Shown here piece after piece: positions 34,573 through 44,444 of a stretch of 64,000 bases of DNA. The DNA comes from Rhodobacteraceae bacterium UBA6213 (lineage in GTDB: Bacteria > Pseudomonadota > Alphaproteobacteria > Rhodobacterales > Rhodobacteraceae): positions 54,360 through 118,359 of the forward strand of contig DISJ01000019.1 in NCBI GenBank assembly GCA_002421605.1, given 5' to 3'. Below the pieces are notes generated by a model, which ran no database searches, was not told where the DNA came from, and was given only the letters and a program-made list of their open reading frames with translations. The number at the start of each line of letters is the position of its first letter. Position 1 is the stretch's first letter. A program made the position numbers and the translations under genes.

Positions 34573-37323
34573 TTAGTCCAAGCCGTGGCGATGCAGGCTG
34601 CGGGCCTCTTGCGCCTTGAATTGCGCAAAACGCGGCATGAACTTTTCCCACTCGACGGTATGGGCGTCAAACTCTGGCCCGTCGATACAGGCGTGGCGAC
34701 GCTCGGGCTTGCCATTCTGCAGCACCGGCACCATGCAGGCGCCGCACATGCCGGTTGCATCAACCATGATCGAGTTCAGGCTGACAACGGTTGGCACCCC
34801 GTATGGCTTGGTCAGGTCGCTGACCGCGCGCATCATCATTGGTGGGCCAACAGAGATGACTTCCGCAATCTTGCGGCCCTTGGAAACCGATCCGGCCTCG
34901 AGCATTTCGGTCAGCGGGGCGGTAACGAAGCCCTTGGTCCCAAAGGTGCCATCGTTGGAGCAATAGATCAGGTCAAGCTGGTCTCCAAACTTGGCCTTAA
35001 GCTGCCCCATGCGTTCGTCGTCACCCGTCCAGAACAGATGTTCGGCAGAGCGAAAGCCGATGATCATCGTTACATGGTTGCCAAGCTGTAGATGCGCCTT
35101 GGCGATCGGGTAGATCGCAGGCAGGCCGACGCCACCTGCTGCGAACACCACGGTTTCGCCCGCGCCGCAGGGTTTGACATCGCTTGGCCTGCCAAGCGGC
35201 CCGGCGATGCCCGCAAAAGCATCGCCCACCGCCATCTGGTTCATCAGCCGGGTCGAGGTGCCCATGCCTTGGATCACCAGATCAATGGTGCCCGCATCGG
35301 TATCCCAATCGGCAAGTGTCAACGGGATGAGTTCGCCATCGGCACGTGCCAGCACCCGCACGAATTGCCCGGCCTTGGCCGAATGTGCCACCATGGGGGC
35401 GCGCACCGTCAACTCGACAATGCCCGAGGCGAGCGTGACGTGCTTGACGATGCTTTGGCGAGCCTGACCAAGATCTGTGTATTTTGCGGCTTTTTCGACC
35501 ATCTCGCGCACTTCAAGGGCGCTAAAGGGGATTTCGCCCACAATCTCGCGCGCGGCGGCTTGCCCGTCGCCCGCCGCACGGATCGCGGTAGAACCGCCCC
35601 GCGCTGCGTCACCGCCCGTATAGACGCCGGAAATCGAGGTTTGCTGGCTACCCTCGCCCACCTCGATCGTGCCCCATTTAGAAGTCTTGAGGCCGGGTTC
35701 CGAGGCGGCGATGATCGGGTTGGATGTGTTGCCCAGCGCCATGATTACCAGATCGGCGGCAAGTTCTTCGGTCTTGCCGGTTGATACCGGGCGGCGGCGG
35801 CCAGTGGTATCGGCGGCGCCAAGTTCGTTCACATCCACCAGCGCGTGTGTGACAAAATGCGTGTGCGCGTCACCGACAAATTCGCGCGGCCCGCGCAATT
35901 CGGCCAAGCCGACGCCTTCTTCCAGCGCGTGATGCAATTCTTCAACACGGGCGGGCATTTCGGATTTGGTGCGCCGATAGACGATGGTCACATTACCGCC
36001 CAGCCGCTTGGCGGTGCGCGCCGCGTCCATCGCGGTGTTACCGCCGCCGATGACCAGCACGTTCTTGCCCTCAACTTCGGGCAAGGGCGTTTCATAGGCA
36101 GGGTTGAGGCCGCGCATGAGGTTGACGCGGGTCAGAAACTCGTTGGCCGACATCACGCCATTCAGATGCTCGCCCGGAACGTTCATGAAGGTCGGCAGGC
36201 CAGCGCCGCTGCCGATAAAGATTTTCCAGAAGCCCGCTGCCTTCAAATCGTCTAGTGTCGCGGTCTTGCCGACCACGAAATTGCGCACGAAGCGCCCGCC
36301 AAGCGCGTCGATCTTGGCCACGACATCGTCGATCAGCGAATTGGGCAGGCGAAACTCGGGGATGCCGTAGCGCAGCACGCCGCCAAGTTCGTGGAACGCC
36401 TCGAACACCGTGACGGGAAAGCCCTCGACCGCCAGAAGATAAGCGTTAATCAGCCCTGACGGGCCAGAACCCACAACCGCGATTGGCGGCTTTTCTGCGC
36501 GCATCCAAGGGCTTACGATACCTTTGTAGCGCGCCATCGGGTCTGGATTGGCAAGTTTTTCATGCTCGGGCAGATACCATTCAAGCTGGCCAATCTCGAT
36601 CGGCCTCCCGGTGTGGGCGCAGACGCCCTGACATTGGTGTTCCTGCGGGCAAACGCGCCCGGTCACGCTGGGCAGGGGGTTGCAGGACTCGATCAGTTCC
36701 AGCGCTTGGCGGATCTTGCCGTTTCCCATCAGATCAAGCATCTCGGGGATGTGAATCTTGACCGGGCAACCGCCGAGCCGGTCCTTCTTGCCATGCACCA
36801 GCACACCCAACTCGCAAGGGCGGTCTTCGCACTGCTTGTCGCGCAGCACTTCCAGCCAGACGAACAGATCAACCTCGCGCAAGCTGTAGCCAAGTGCTTG
36901 ATAGCCAAGATAGCCTTGGTTGACCAAATCGAAATCATGGCTGCGTTCTTCTGGCGGGCGGATGTAGGGGGGAATGTAGCTGCCTGCGGGCCAGTTTTCC
37001 GACAGACCCTTGAACATCGGATAGCGCCCCGAAAGATGCGCATCGAGGGCGTGGATGAACTTGCGCTTGTACTTAAGCGGCAAGCTCCAAATGAAACGCT
37101 GCAAAACGGTGCTCATGTCATCGCCGCGCAGCAGCAGGTTCCACAAAACGCCGATGAAGCGCTCGCCGATTTCGGGTTGCTGAAACTCCCAAGCAATGGC
37201 TTGGGTGCCATCGGCCACAAAGACGTTGCGCAGCGAACGGGGGTCTGCGGCGAGGTGTTTTTTCAGCACCTCGATCTGGGTTTGAAACAGCTCTTCCTGG
37301 CTGGGGGAGGTTTCGACGTTCAT
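34573..37323 (-). CDS. NfnSL-like fused NAD(P)H:ferredoxin oxidoreductase (GltD-like plus FNR-like)
   Basis: This 916-residue flavoprotein joins two known domains. Residues ~1-610 are GltD/NfnL-like: cysteine clusters PSVTGRVCPQEHQCQGVC, then IAVVGSGPSGLINAYLLAVEGFP, a second nucleotide fold NVLVIGGGNTAMDAARTAKR, and GVYTGGDAARGGSTAI. Residues ~620-916 are FNR/NfnS-like, with GQFVRVLARADGELIPLTLAD, FAAGGVGLPAIYPIAKAH and the 2Fe-2S motif GMCGACMVP. The role would be electron exchange between ferredoxin, NADH and NADPH. The ATG at 37323 overlaps the PFOR stop (ATGA), so it is translationally coupled to PFOR. A first ~200-residue region resembling no familiar domain precedes the GltD part. Confidence 0.88.
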   Translation of the reverse strand: MNVETSPSQEELFQTQIEVLKKHLAADPRSLRNVFVADGTQAIAWEFQQPEIGERFIGVLWNLLLRGDDMSTVLQRFIWSLPLKYKRKFIHALDAHLSGRYPMFKGLSENWPAGSYIPPYIRPPEERSHDFDLVNQGYLGYQALGYSLREVDLFVWLEVLRDKQCEDRPCELGVLVHGKKDRLGGCPVKIHIPEMLDLMGNGKIRQALELIESCNPLPSVTGRVCPQEHQCQGVCAHTGRPIEIGQLEWYLPEHEKLANPDPMARYKGIVSPWMRAEKPPIAVVGSGPSGLINAYLLAVEGFPVTVFEAFHELGGVLRYGIPEFRLPNSLIDDVVAKIDALGGRFVRNFVVGKTATLDDLKAAGFWKIFIGSGAGLPTFMNVPGEHLNGVMSANEFLTRVNLMRGLNPAYETPLPEVEGKNVLVIGGGNTAMDAARTAKRLGGNVTIVYRRTKSEMPARVEELHHALEEGVGLAELRGPREFVGDAHTHFVTHALVDVNELGAADTTGRRRPVSTGKTEELAADLVIMALGNTSNPIIAASEPGLKTSKWGTIEVGEGSQQTSISGVYTGGDAARGGSTAIRAAGDGQAAAREIVGEIPFSALEVREMVEKAAKYTDLGQARQSIVKHVTLASGIVELTVRAPMVAHSAKAGQFVRVLARADGELIPLTLADWDTDAGTIDLVIQGMGTSTRLMNQMAVGDAFAGIAGPLGRPSDVKPCGAGETVVFAAGGVGLPAIYPIAKAHLQLGNHVTMIIGFRSAEHLFWTGDDERMGQLKAKFGDQLDLIYCSNDGTFGTKGFVTAPLTEMLEAGSVSKGRKIAEVISVGPPMMMRAVSDLTKPYGVPTVVSLNSIMVDATGMCGACMVPVLQNGKPERRHACIDGPEFDAHTVEWEKFMPRFAQFKAQEARSLHRHGLD

Positions 37324-40300
37324 CGAATAATCTCCGCGTCGCAGTTGGCGGCGACCTTGGCTACCCGCGCTTTCAGTTGCGACGTCACCTCCAGCTTTTC
37401 GAGCGCACCGGGAATGGTGTGGGCCACGGATTTGGCGACACCATCGACAACGATCCGGGTCAGCGCAAAGAGTTCGGGCACCTCCTGATAGCATTTCTTG
37501 CAGTTGGTGCAGAGCGCAATATCTTCATCGTGGATATGAGGCAGCGATGGCGCAGGCGCGGCTGACGCCCCTGCCCCAGCCGATGCGCCAGCCGACGCGC
37601 CCACCGGCGCGAGCGCCCCGGCAAACCCGACCGCCGCAGGTGCGCCCGAGGCCGCCGCCAGTTCGCTCATGCCGCTGGCGATGCTGTCCATCGCGGTTTC
37701 GCGTGCTTGAACGGCCTCATCGTAGCGTTGTTGCAGGCTGGCAAGTTCGGCGTGGTGAACCGCGTCGATATGGGTCACGTTCTGCCCGGCCAGATGCTGC
37801 AACGTGCGCCAGTTGCGCCGCCGCTCTTCCACCAGATGCACCACAGTTGTGCCAACCTCTAGGCGCACCAGTTGGCGCTTGGCGTCGGTTGCCAGCACAT
37901 AGGGCACCTTGCCTGCGCGTTCGGTCAGCGGCAGGTCGATGTATTCGTGCACCGGCACCGCCTCGACCCCGTCTTTCAGCGGACGGAACTGCTTTTTGAA
38001 GCGCGTCTCGTCAAAGGCGAAGTTGGCGGGCGTTAGCGGCACGTCCATCAGCTTCAACTCGCCATTCTCGACATATTCGAGCGTGGTGCTTGCCCAGTCC
38101 TGATCAACGGCCGGGTTACCCTCGAGCGAGAAGCGTTCTGCAAGCGTCGCGCCCGACTTTGGATCATGCACGAAAACCGGGTTGATGCGGGCCTCGACCG
38201 CAAGTTTTGCACGACCGTTGGCTGCTGCATCGGCAATGCCCTGCTCCGACTGGCAAGGCGTATAGATATCAAGCAGGGCGGGCGAAGAGCTGTGTTCCAG
38301 ATAGCGGATCAGGTTCTTCAGAAAGTGGCCGGGCAGCGATGTCGCACTTTGCACCACAAAGACATTCGGGTGGAACGCGGCGATCATGCCAAGTTCCTTG
38401 CGGTCTTCCTGTTTGCCCCCACCTGCGGCGCCAAACCGGCTGAGATCGCTGTCTTGCCCCGAAAGGCTCGCGGTCGAGGTTTGGCCGCCGGTGTTGGAAT
38501 AGACGCCGCTGTTAAGCACCATCACCTTGACCGGCGTGTTGGTGGCAAGCAGGCGCGACAACGCGCCAAAGCCGATGTCATAGGCCGCGCCATCACCGCT
38601 GATGTTGATTACCGTGGGCAAAAGCGCACGTTCCTCTGGGGTGAAATCGCTCCAGCCGAAATTGCGCAGGAACGCATCATCCGTGGCAGGGGCGTAGGCA
38701 TCGGCCAGTTCCAGCCGCGCGACGCGCAGCGCCTTGAAGTCTACCGCGGTGGTCGAGGTCAGGCCCTCGAAGATGCCTTTGGTCAGGGCTGGTCCGTCTT
38801 GGAACAGGCTGTTGACCCAAGGATCGTTGTAGGGGTTGTAGGGGAAGGTCGAGGCATAGACGCTGCTGCACCCGGTAGCGTTGGCAACCACCATGGCTGC
38901 GGGGCCGTTGCCGGTTGGCCCGCCTTCCATCAGGAACAGGCGTTTTTCAAGCACCTCTCGCGCCGCCGCAATGCGTGCCTTGCGCGCAGGGTCGGTGACC
39001 TCGGCAAGTTTGGCGGTCAGATCGGCATCCAGCTTTTCAAGCTCGCGCACATGCCCGCGCAGGCGGCGGTCGTGCAGCGCGTGGCTGGCGGAAACAACCT
39101 GACGGATGGCGGTCACCTCGCCGCAACCACGGCAGGCACCATGCCCGCCGGTGGTGGCATAGTAGGTGTCGCGATCCAGCATCATCCGCTTGATATCGCC
39201 ATCCGGCTCGAACGCCGGGTCGATGTAGCGCGCTTGCGTGTTCGGCGTCAGCGACAGAAACTCGAACTCGGTCTGCAACCGCTCAAGCAGCGGTATGTCT
39301 TGCTCGGCTGCGCTTAGGGCGCCGGGGCCGCAGACCGCTATACATTCAAGGCAACCCGAGCATTTCCAGGGGTCGATCACCACCGAGAAGAGCCCGCCGG
39401 TTCCGGCCTGTTCGGCTTCCATCGCATCAAAGAATGGCCGCGTTTGCGACACCGGCAGCACCGCTGCGGCCTCGGCCAAGCGCGTGAGGTTGCGCCGCAC
39501 CACGGCGCTTTCAACGTCAATCGTCGCAACAGCTTGCGCCACCAGCGCGCCGAACGCCTTACGCTCGCGCCCTTCGCGGTAGGCGGCGCGCACGGCCTCG
39601 CCAATCGGGCGGATATGCTCGCGCAGAACCTCGCGCTGAGCGGTCGACATTTCTGCCTTTTTCAGCGCGGTCATCAGCAAATCGTTGATGTCATGCACCG
39701 TCGCGGGAATCGCAGCGTCAGGGCAAACCATCGTGCAATCCATACAGCCGGTGCAAAGATCGGCGTTGAATACCGGCACATTGCGCCGGAACAACCCTTT
39801 GTCGCGCGCGGCGGCGGTGCCTGTGGGCATGAACATGCCACTGCCCGGCAGCACCGGTGCCTCGCCAATGGTGCCTGCGCGGAAGGGCGCGGCCACGGTT
39901 TCTTCGAAATAGCCGTGATCGAACATCCCGGCGGATGCGGCGTCTTGCGAAATACGGCACATCGAGGCCGAGATCATCGGGCTGAAGGCGGGCTCTGCCG
40001 GGGCGCTCGCGGCGATTTCTGCATATTCGGGTGCGGCGTAGTCGATGGCAATCGTTGCCTCAAGCCCATCGCGGATCACGGCCATGTTACCATCGACAAC
40101 TGCGCCGCCCTTGGCGGAAAACTTTTTGGCGATCTGGCTGCGGATCTTGTCAAGCACGGCAGACTCGTCCGCACCTTGGGTGATCTGTTCGACATGGCCG
40201 CAAACGGCGCCGATGAAGGCAATGCCCATCATGCGGGTTTCAAGCTCGGGGGAAGGTGCGTGTTTCTTGGCGATGGCAAAGCCGTCGAGCACATAGAAAT

Positions 40301-42305
40301 GGATCTTCTTCTTGATGATGAAGTCGCGCATCACCGCAGGCAGGCCCTTCCAGACCTCTAGCGGCGGCAGGCTTGACTGCAAGATGAAGGTGCCACCTTC
40401 GACCAGACCGCGCAGCGGGTTGCTATGCGCAAACACCTTGTGGTCGGGCGAAACCACAACCTCGACATCTTCAAGATCGGCGTTGGTGATCTTGACCGGT
40501 TCGGGGCTGAGGGTGATGTAGTAATTGGTCGGCGCGCCGCTTTTTTCAGAGCCGTATTTCGGCGCGGCCTTGGAAAAGAGGCCAAGCACATTGGCCAGAA
40601 TATCGGTCAGCAGCTTGCCGGTGGCGATGGTGCCGTAGCCGCCGACCGAGTGGAAGCGGATGCGCAGCGCGCCTTCGGGCAAAAGCCTTGGGTTCGGTTT
40701 TGGCTCCAGCGCCATCAGCTCGGTTTCAGGATAGGCGGCACGCAACCTGTCTTGCAGTTCGGCCAGATGTGGGGAGGGCGTTTTGGAAAAGAACTGGCTG
40801 CCCAGATAGACGAAGGGCGCGTTCTGCCCATCCATGTTGTCATAGGCCGCAATCAGGTGGCGCGGTTGCAGATCATGCGCGCCAAGGCCGAAGATTGCAG
40901 TGGTCAACCGCGGCAACCGCACCATCGCGGGAATGCCGGGGTGGCGCATTTCTTCGGCGTTTTCTACGGCCTTCACAAAGGCTTGGTTGACAAGCGCAGT
41001 CAGCGATGTGACCTCGGAGCGTTCTAGCACGGTCACGGCCTTCTTGCCCTTCAGTGCCGCCACCAATTCCGCCTCGGGGAAAGGTTGCAGCAGCTTGACC
41101 GAGATCACGCCAACCTTTCTGCCCTGCCGACGCAGATAGGATGCCACCGCCTCGGCATCATCGGTGACCGAGCCAAGGCCGATTAGCACAGTCTCAGCGT
41201 CTTCGCACAGGAAAGTCTTGATTGGCGCGTAGTCACGCCCCGTCAGTGCAGTGTATTCCTGCATCGCTTCGCGCACAAAGCGCGGCACGTCGCGCGAAAA
41301 GTGAGTGCGGTGATCGACGCTGCCAGCTTGAAAGTCGGGCTGGTTCTGTACGCCACCGGTCAGGCCGGGGTTGTTCACATCAATCTGTGCGGGAACGCGC
41401 TGGCGCGTGCCTTTCTCGAAGGCATTGACCCATTGGCGTTGCCATTGGAGGTGCAATTCTTCGGGCAGGTTGGCAAGTGTTGCCGCAACCAGATTACCTG
41501 CATTGTCCGCCTCGATAACATCGGTGTTGGCATCGAGGTAGGCGATCAGTTTGACATAATCGTCTTGGTCCAGATCGGTGCTGTGGCGGCCCAGATAGCG
41601 CTTGAGCTGAAATACTCGGCCCTTGGCCCCAAACAGCATTTCCTGCGCAACCGTCGGGCAGGCAATGCGCCCGCTCGGATCGCCCAGGAAACGGCGCAGC
41701 AGGTCATCTTCAGGCATCCGCACTTCGCTCATCATGTGGCTGGTGACGAAGCCGTCCATGGCGTTGGCGACCGGTATCATCGACATCGCGCTGACCTTGT
41801 AGGAAATCGCGGCAAGGTCAGCGGCTTCCTGCGGGTTAGAGCCGAACAGGATGGTGTAACCAGAGGGCAGCAGCGCATAAACGTCGTCATGCCCCGCCAT
41901 CACGTTCAGCGAATGGCGCGAAACCGAGCGCGCCGCGACCTGCAGCACAAAGCCGCCGACCTTTTTGCCAACGGTGACGTAGTGCGACTCAATGCCGTAG
42001 AGGATGCCCTGACTGGACGAGGCGTTGGAAATGTACTGCCCCCCCGTCAATGCCGCGCCCAGCGCACCCGATTGTGCAGAGTGTTCGCCCTCGGGTTCAA
42101 AGAAGAACGGGTGCCTGCCCCAGATGTTCACGCCCCCCGCAGCCCTGAAAGCCTCGTATAATTCGGCAATTTCTGTGGACGGGGTGATCGGATAGCCAAT
42201 CACACCTCCGCAAACCTGCCCCATCACCTGCGCGATAGCGCCATTTCCGTGAATAACCGAGGGCACGCCGGGGAATTCTGACGTGGGGGGAAGTGTGTCG
42301 CGCAT
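37320..42305 (-). CDS. Extended pyruvate:ferredoxin (flavodoxin) oxidoreductase, NifJ-like, 1661 residues
   Basis: This TPP- and Fe-S-dependent 2-oxoacid oxidoreductase yields acyl-CoA, CO2 and reduced ferredoxin. The domain order is that of PFOR: YPITPSTEIAELYEAF near the start, the EKR-type middle with EKSGAPTNYYITLSPEPV, and two 4Fe-4S motifs CTGCMDCTMVCP and CSGCLECIAVCG. The TPP domain follows (GHGACRGCGE, then NISGDGAAYDIGFGALSR and SNTGGQTSTASLSG). It is about 490 residues longer than the usual ~1170-residue NifJ. Extra helical segments occur around the second ferredoxin and TPP domain. A C-terminal Ala/Gly/Pro linker is followed by CTNCKKC (Cys1599, 1602, 1605). The ATG at 42305 has TGGAG upstream. 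Confidence 0.88.
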   Translation of the reverse strand: MRDTLPPTSEFPGVPSVIHGNGAIAQVMGQVCGGVIGYPITPSTEIAELYEAFRAAGGVNIWGRHPFFFEPEGEHSAQSGALGAALTGGQYISNASSSQGILYGIESHYVTVGKKVGGFVLQVAARSVSRHSLNVMAGHDDVYALLPSGYTILFGSNPQEAADLAAISYKVSAMSMIPVANAMDGFVTSHMMSEVRMPEDDLLRRFLGDPSGRIACPTVAQEMLFGAKGRVFQLKRYLGRHSTDLDQDDYVKLIAYLDANTDVIEADNAGNLVAATLANLPEELHLQWQRQWVNAFEKGTRQRVPAQIDVNNPGLTGGVQNQPDFQAGSVDHRTHFSRDVPRFVREAMQEYTALTGRDYAPIKTFLCEDAETVLIGLGSVTDDAEAVASYLRRQGRKVGVISVKLLQPFPEAELVAALKGKKAVTVLERSEVTSLTALVNQAFVKAVENAEEMRHPGIPAMVRLPRLTTAIFGLGAHDLQPRHLIAAYDNMDGQNAPFVYLGSQFFSKTPSPHLAELQDRLRAAYPETELMALEPKPNPRLLPEGALRIRFHSVGGYGTIATGKLLTDILANVLGLFSKAAPKYGSEKSGAPTNYYITLSPEPVKITNADLEDVEVVVSPDHKVFAHSNPLRGLVEGGTFILQSSLPPLEVWKGLPAVMRDFIIKKKIHFYVLDGFAIAKKHAPSPELETRMMGIAFIGAVCGHVEQITQGADESAVLDKIRSQIAKKFSAKGGAVVDGNMAVIRDGLEATIAIDYAAPEYAEIAASAPAEPAFSPMISASMCRISQDAASAGMFDHGYFEETVAAPFRAGTIGEAPVLPGSGMFMPTGTAAARDKGLFRRNVPVFNADLCTGCMDCTMVCPDAAIPATVHDINDLLMTALKKAEMSTAQREVLREHIRPIGEAVRAAYREGRERKAFGALVAQAVATIDVESAVVRRNLTRLAEAAAVLPVSQTRPFFDAMEAEQAGTGGLFSVVIDPWKCSGCLECIAVCGPGALSAAEQDIPLLERLQTEFEFLSLTPNTQARYIDPAFEPDGDIKRMMLDRDTYYATTGGHGACRGCGEVTAIRQVVSASHALHDRRLRGHVRELEKLDADLTAKLAEVTDPARKARIAAAREVLEKRLFLMEGGPTGNGPAAMVVANATGCSSVYASTFPYNPYNDPWVNSLFQDGPALTKGIFEGLTSTTAVDFKALRVARLELADAYAPATDDAFLRNFGWSDFTPEERALLPTVINISGDGAAYDIGFGALSRLLATNTPVKVMVLNSGVYSNTGGQTSTASLSGQDSDLSRFGAAGGGKQEDRKELGMIAAFHPNVFVVQSATSLPGHFLKNLIRYLEHSSSPALLDIYTPCQSEQGIADAAANGRAKLAVEARINPVFVHDPKSGATLAERFSLEGNPAVDQDWASTTLEYVENGELKLMDVPLTPANFAFDETRFKKQFRPLKDGVEAVPVHEYIDLPLTERAGKVPYVLATDAKRQLVRLEVGTTVVHLVEERRRNWRTLQHLAGQNVTHIDAVHHAELASLQQRYDEAVQARETAMDSIASGMSELAAASGAPAAVGFAGALAPVGASAGASAGAGASAAPAPSLPHIHDEDIALCTNCKKCYQEVPELFALTRIVVDGVAKSVAHTIPGALEKLEVTSQLKARVAKVAANCDAEIIR

Positions 42306-42573
42306 GGCATTCTCCAGACTCAACTTGCCAAGACACATAGGTGCTATTGCCCGATAGTCCATGCAACGAATGCGCGCAGGTAGCGCTAAACCCGATCTTG
42401 TGTCTTCTCTGCGCGGGTTACAGCCGCATGGGATTTGGGCGCGAACGGCCCGCGAATGGCTTTGCGCGTCCGCCATGCGCAAGGTGCACCGTTCGCAAGG
42501 CGCTGCGAAAGAGCACTGATCTGTCATAAAAAGTTCACTGGCAGAAACGCATCTTTTCCGTTAATCGGGAATT

Positions 42574-43422
42574 ATGGAAACAAATCGCGCCTCCCAAGCC
42601 TTTGCAACGCTGGGTCACCCCGACCGCCTTGCCGTTTTTCGCTTGCTGATGCGGTTTGCCCCGCAGGGCGTGCGCCCAACCGAGATCGCCGCGGCACTTG
42701 GGCTAAAGCAGAATACGCTTTCGCATCATCTGTCTGATCTTGCGGCATCGGGGCTAGTGCAGGTTGCGCGCCACGGTCGCTCGCTGCTTTATTCAGTCAA
42801 TTTGGACGCCACCGAAGGTCTTGTGGGCTATCTTGTGCTCGATATTGGCCGTGCGCGCCCTGATCTGCTGTCACCGCTTCTTGCCAGCCAGAAGGAAGGT
42901 TTTTCCATGCGCGATACCGATTTCAACGTGCTTTTCATCTGTTCGGGCAACTCTGCCCGATCAATTTTTGCCGAGGCGTTGCTGCGTGATCTGGGCGGTG
43001 GGCGGTTTCGGGCGTATTCGGCGGGCACCTTGCCCAGCTCGGCACTAAATCCCTTCGCGCTAGAGGTGCTTAGGCGCAATGAACATGAGGTGTCGGGCCT
43101 GCGCGCCAAGCATCTGTCAGAGTTCCAGCGACCCGATGCGCCAGTAATGGATTTTGTCTTCACCGTCTGCGACGCGGCAGCGGCCGAAGAATGCCCGCCT
43201 TGGCAGGGCCAGCCGATCAGCGGCCATTGGGGGCTACCAGACCCGGTGAAGGCAGCCGGGACGGATGCGCAAAAAGCGCTGGTTTTTGCGCAAACCTACG
43301 GCGCGCTGCGCCGCAGGATCGCCGCCTTTGTCGAGCTGCCGTTTGCCACGCTTGATCGGCTGGCGCTGCAAGCACGGGTGGATGGGATCGGCGCGCAATC
43401 TGACATCACAACGAAGGTTTGA
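42574..43422 (+). CDS. arsC: ArsR-type regulator fused to LMW-phosphatase-type arsenate reductase
   Basis: This two-domain protein has 282 residues. Residues 1-105 are a winged-helix ArsR/SmtB domain (ATLGHPDRLAVFRLLMR, then LGLKQNTLSHHLSDLAASGL). Residues ~115-282 are thioredoxin-coupled ArsC. The CX5R loop is ICSGNSARS (Cys123, Arg129), and the redox pair is Cys199 and Cys207 in VCDAAAAEECP. The ArsR part contains no cysteine at all, so metal(loid) sensing by the usual thiol site is not visible. The start at 42574 follows ATCGGGAATT. It leads an arsenic operon with GAPDH and ArsJ. Confidence 0.9.
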   Translation: METNRASQAFATLGHPDRLAVFRLLMRFAPQGVRPTEIAAALGLKQNTLSHHLSDLAASGLVQVARHGRSLLYSVNLDATEGLVGYLVLDIGRARPDLLSPLLASQKEGFSMRDTDFNVLFICSGNSARSIFAEALLRDLGGGRFRAYSAGTLPSSALNPFALEVLRRNEHEVSGLRAKHLSEFQRPDAPVMDFVFTVCDAAAAEECPPWQGQPISGHWGLPDPVKAAGTDAQKALVFAQTYGALRRRIAAFVELPFATLDRLALQARVDGIGAQSDITTKV

Positions 43423-43425
43423 AAA

Positions 43426-44436
43426 ATGCCCCGCATCGCGCTCAACGGCCTTGGCCGGATTGGAAAACTTGTTCTGCGCAACCTTATCGATATGGGCGCG
43501 GGCGGCGATATCGTGCTGCTCAACGACCCTGCGGGTGACGCCGAACAACATGCGCTGCTGATCGAGTTTGACAGCGTTCACGGGCGTTGGAAGGCCGAGA
43601 TCGCGCATGACGACACAAGCCTGACGCTGAACGGCCAGCGCATTCGCCTGACGCAGCAAAAATCCATCGAGGCGCTGCCGCTTGCGGACCTTGGCGTCGA
43701 TCTGGTGATTGATTGCACCGGGGTGTACAAAACGGCGGCTAAAACCGCGCCCTATTTTGCCGCCGGAGTAAAAAAGGTCGTTGTTTCGGCCCCGGTCAAG
43801 GACGGCGGCGCGCTGAATCTTGTCTATGGTGTCAACCACCACCTTTATGATCCCGCCGTGCATGATCTGATTACCGCAGCCTCGTGCACCACCAATTGCC
43901 TTGCCCCGATAGTGAAGGTGATCCACGAAAATCTTGGTATCCGGCACGGCTCGATCACCACGATCCATGATGTGACCAACACCCAGACCATCGTTGACCG
44001 CCCCGCCAAAGACATGCGGCGTGCGCGCTCTGCCCTGTTGAACCTGATCCCCACGACCACAGGGTCGGCAACCGCCATCACCTTGATTTATCCGGAGCTG
44101 AAGGGGCGGCTGAACGGCCATGCCATTCGGGTGCCGCTGCTGAACGCCTCGCTGACCGATTGTGTGTTCGAGGTTGCACGCGAAACCACGGCTCAAGAGG
44201 TCAACGCGCTATTCAAAGAGGCGGCAGACGGGCCACTGAACGGCATCCTTGGGTATGAGACGCGCGCGCTTGTGTCTTCGGACTATACCAATGACCCGCG
44301 CTCTTCGATCGTGGATGCGCAGTCGACGATGGTCATCAATGGCACACAGGTAAAAATCTACGCGTGGTATGACAACGAGTGGGGCTATGCCGTCCGTCTG
44401 GGCGACATTGCCCGCATGGTCGCGGGTGCGATGTGA
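43426..44436 (+). CDS. Glyceraldehyde-3-phosphate dehydrogenase, ArsJ-associated type
   Basis: In the ArsJ pathway this enzyme makes 1-arseno-3-phosphoglycerate from arsenate, glyceraldehyde-3-phosphate and NAD+. It is 336 residues, with the Rossmann NGLGRIGKLVLRNL, the catalytic cysteine in TAASCTTNCLAPIVKVI, the histidine-containing GSITTIHDVTNTQTIVD and WYDNEWGYAVRLGD. It starts three bases after the ArsR-ArsC stop and overlaps the ArsJ frame, so it belongs to the arsenic operon and is probably not the housekeeping copy. A role in glycolysis cannot be excluded. Confidence 0.9.
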   Translation: MPRIALNGLGRIGKLVLRNLIDMGAGGDIVLLNDPAGDAEQHALLIEFDSVHGRWKAEIAHDDTSLTLNGQRIRLTQQKSIEALPLADLGVDLVIDCTGVYKTAAKTAPYFAAGVKKVVVSAPVKDGGALNLVYGVNHHLYDPAVHDLITAASCTTNCLAPIVKVIHENLGIRHGSITTIHDVTNTQTIVDRPAKDMRRARSALLNLIPTTTGSATAITLIYPELKGRLNGHAIRVPLLNASLTDCVFEVARETTAQEVNALFKEAADGPLNGILGYETRALVSSDYTNDPRSSIVDAQSTMVINGTQVKIYAWYDNEWGYAVRLGDIARMVAGAM

Positions 44437-44444
44437 GCGGCACC

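Noticed and set aside
38166..39317. 383-codon open frame opposite the PFOR gene
   Set aside because: It is antisense to conserved PFOR sequence and has no family pattern.
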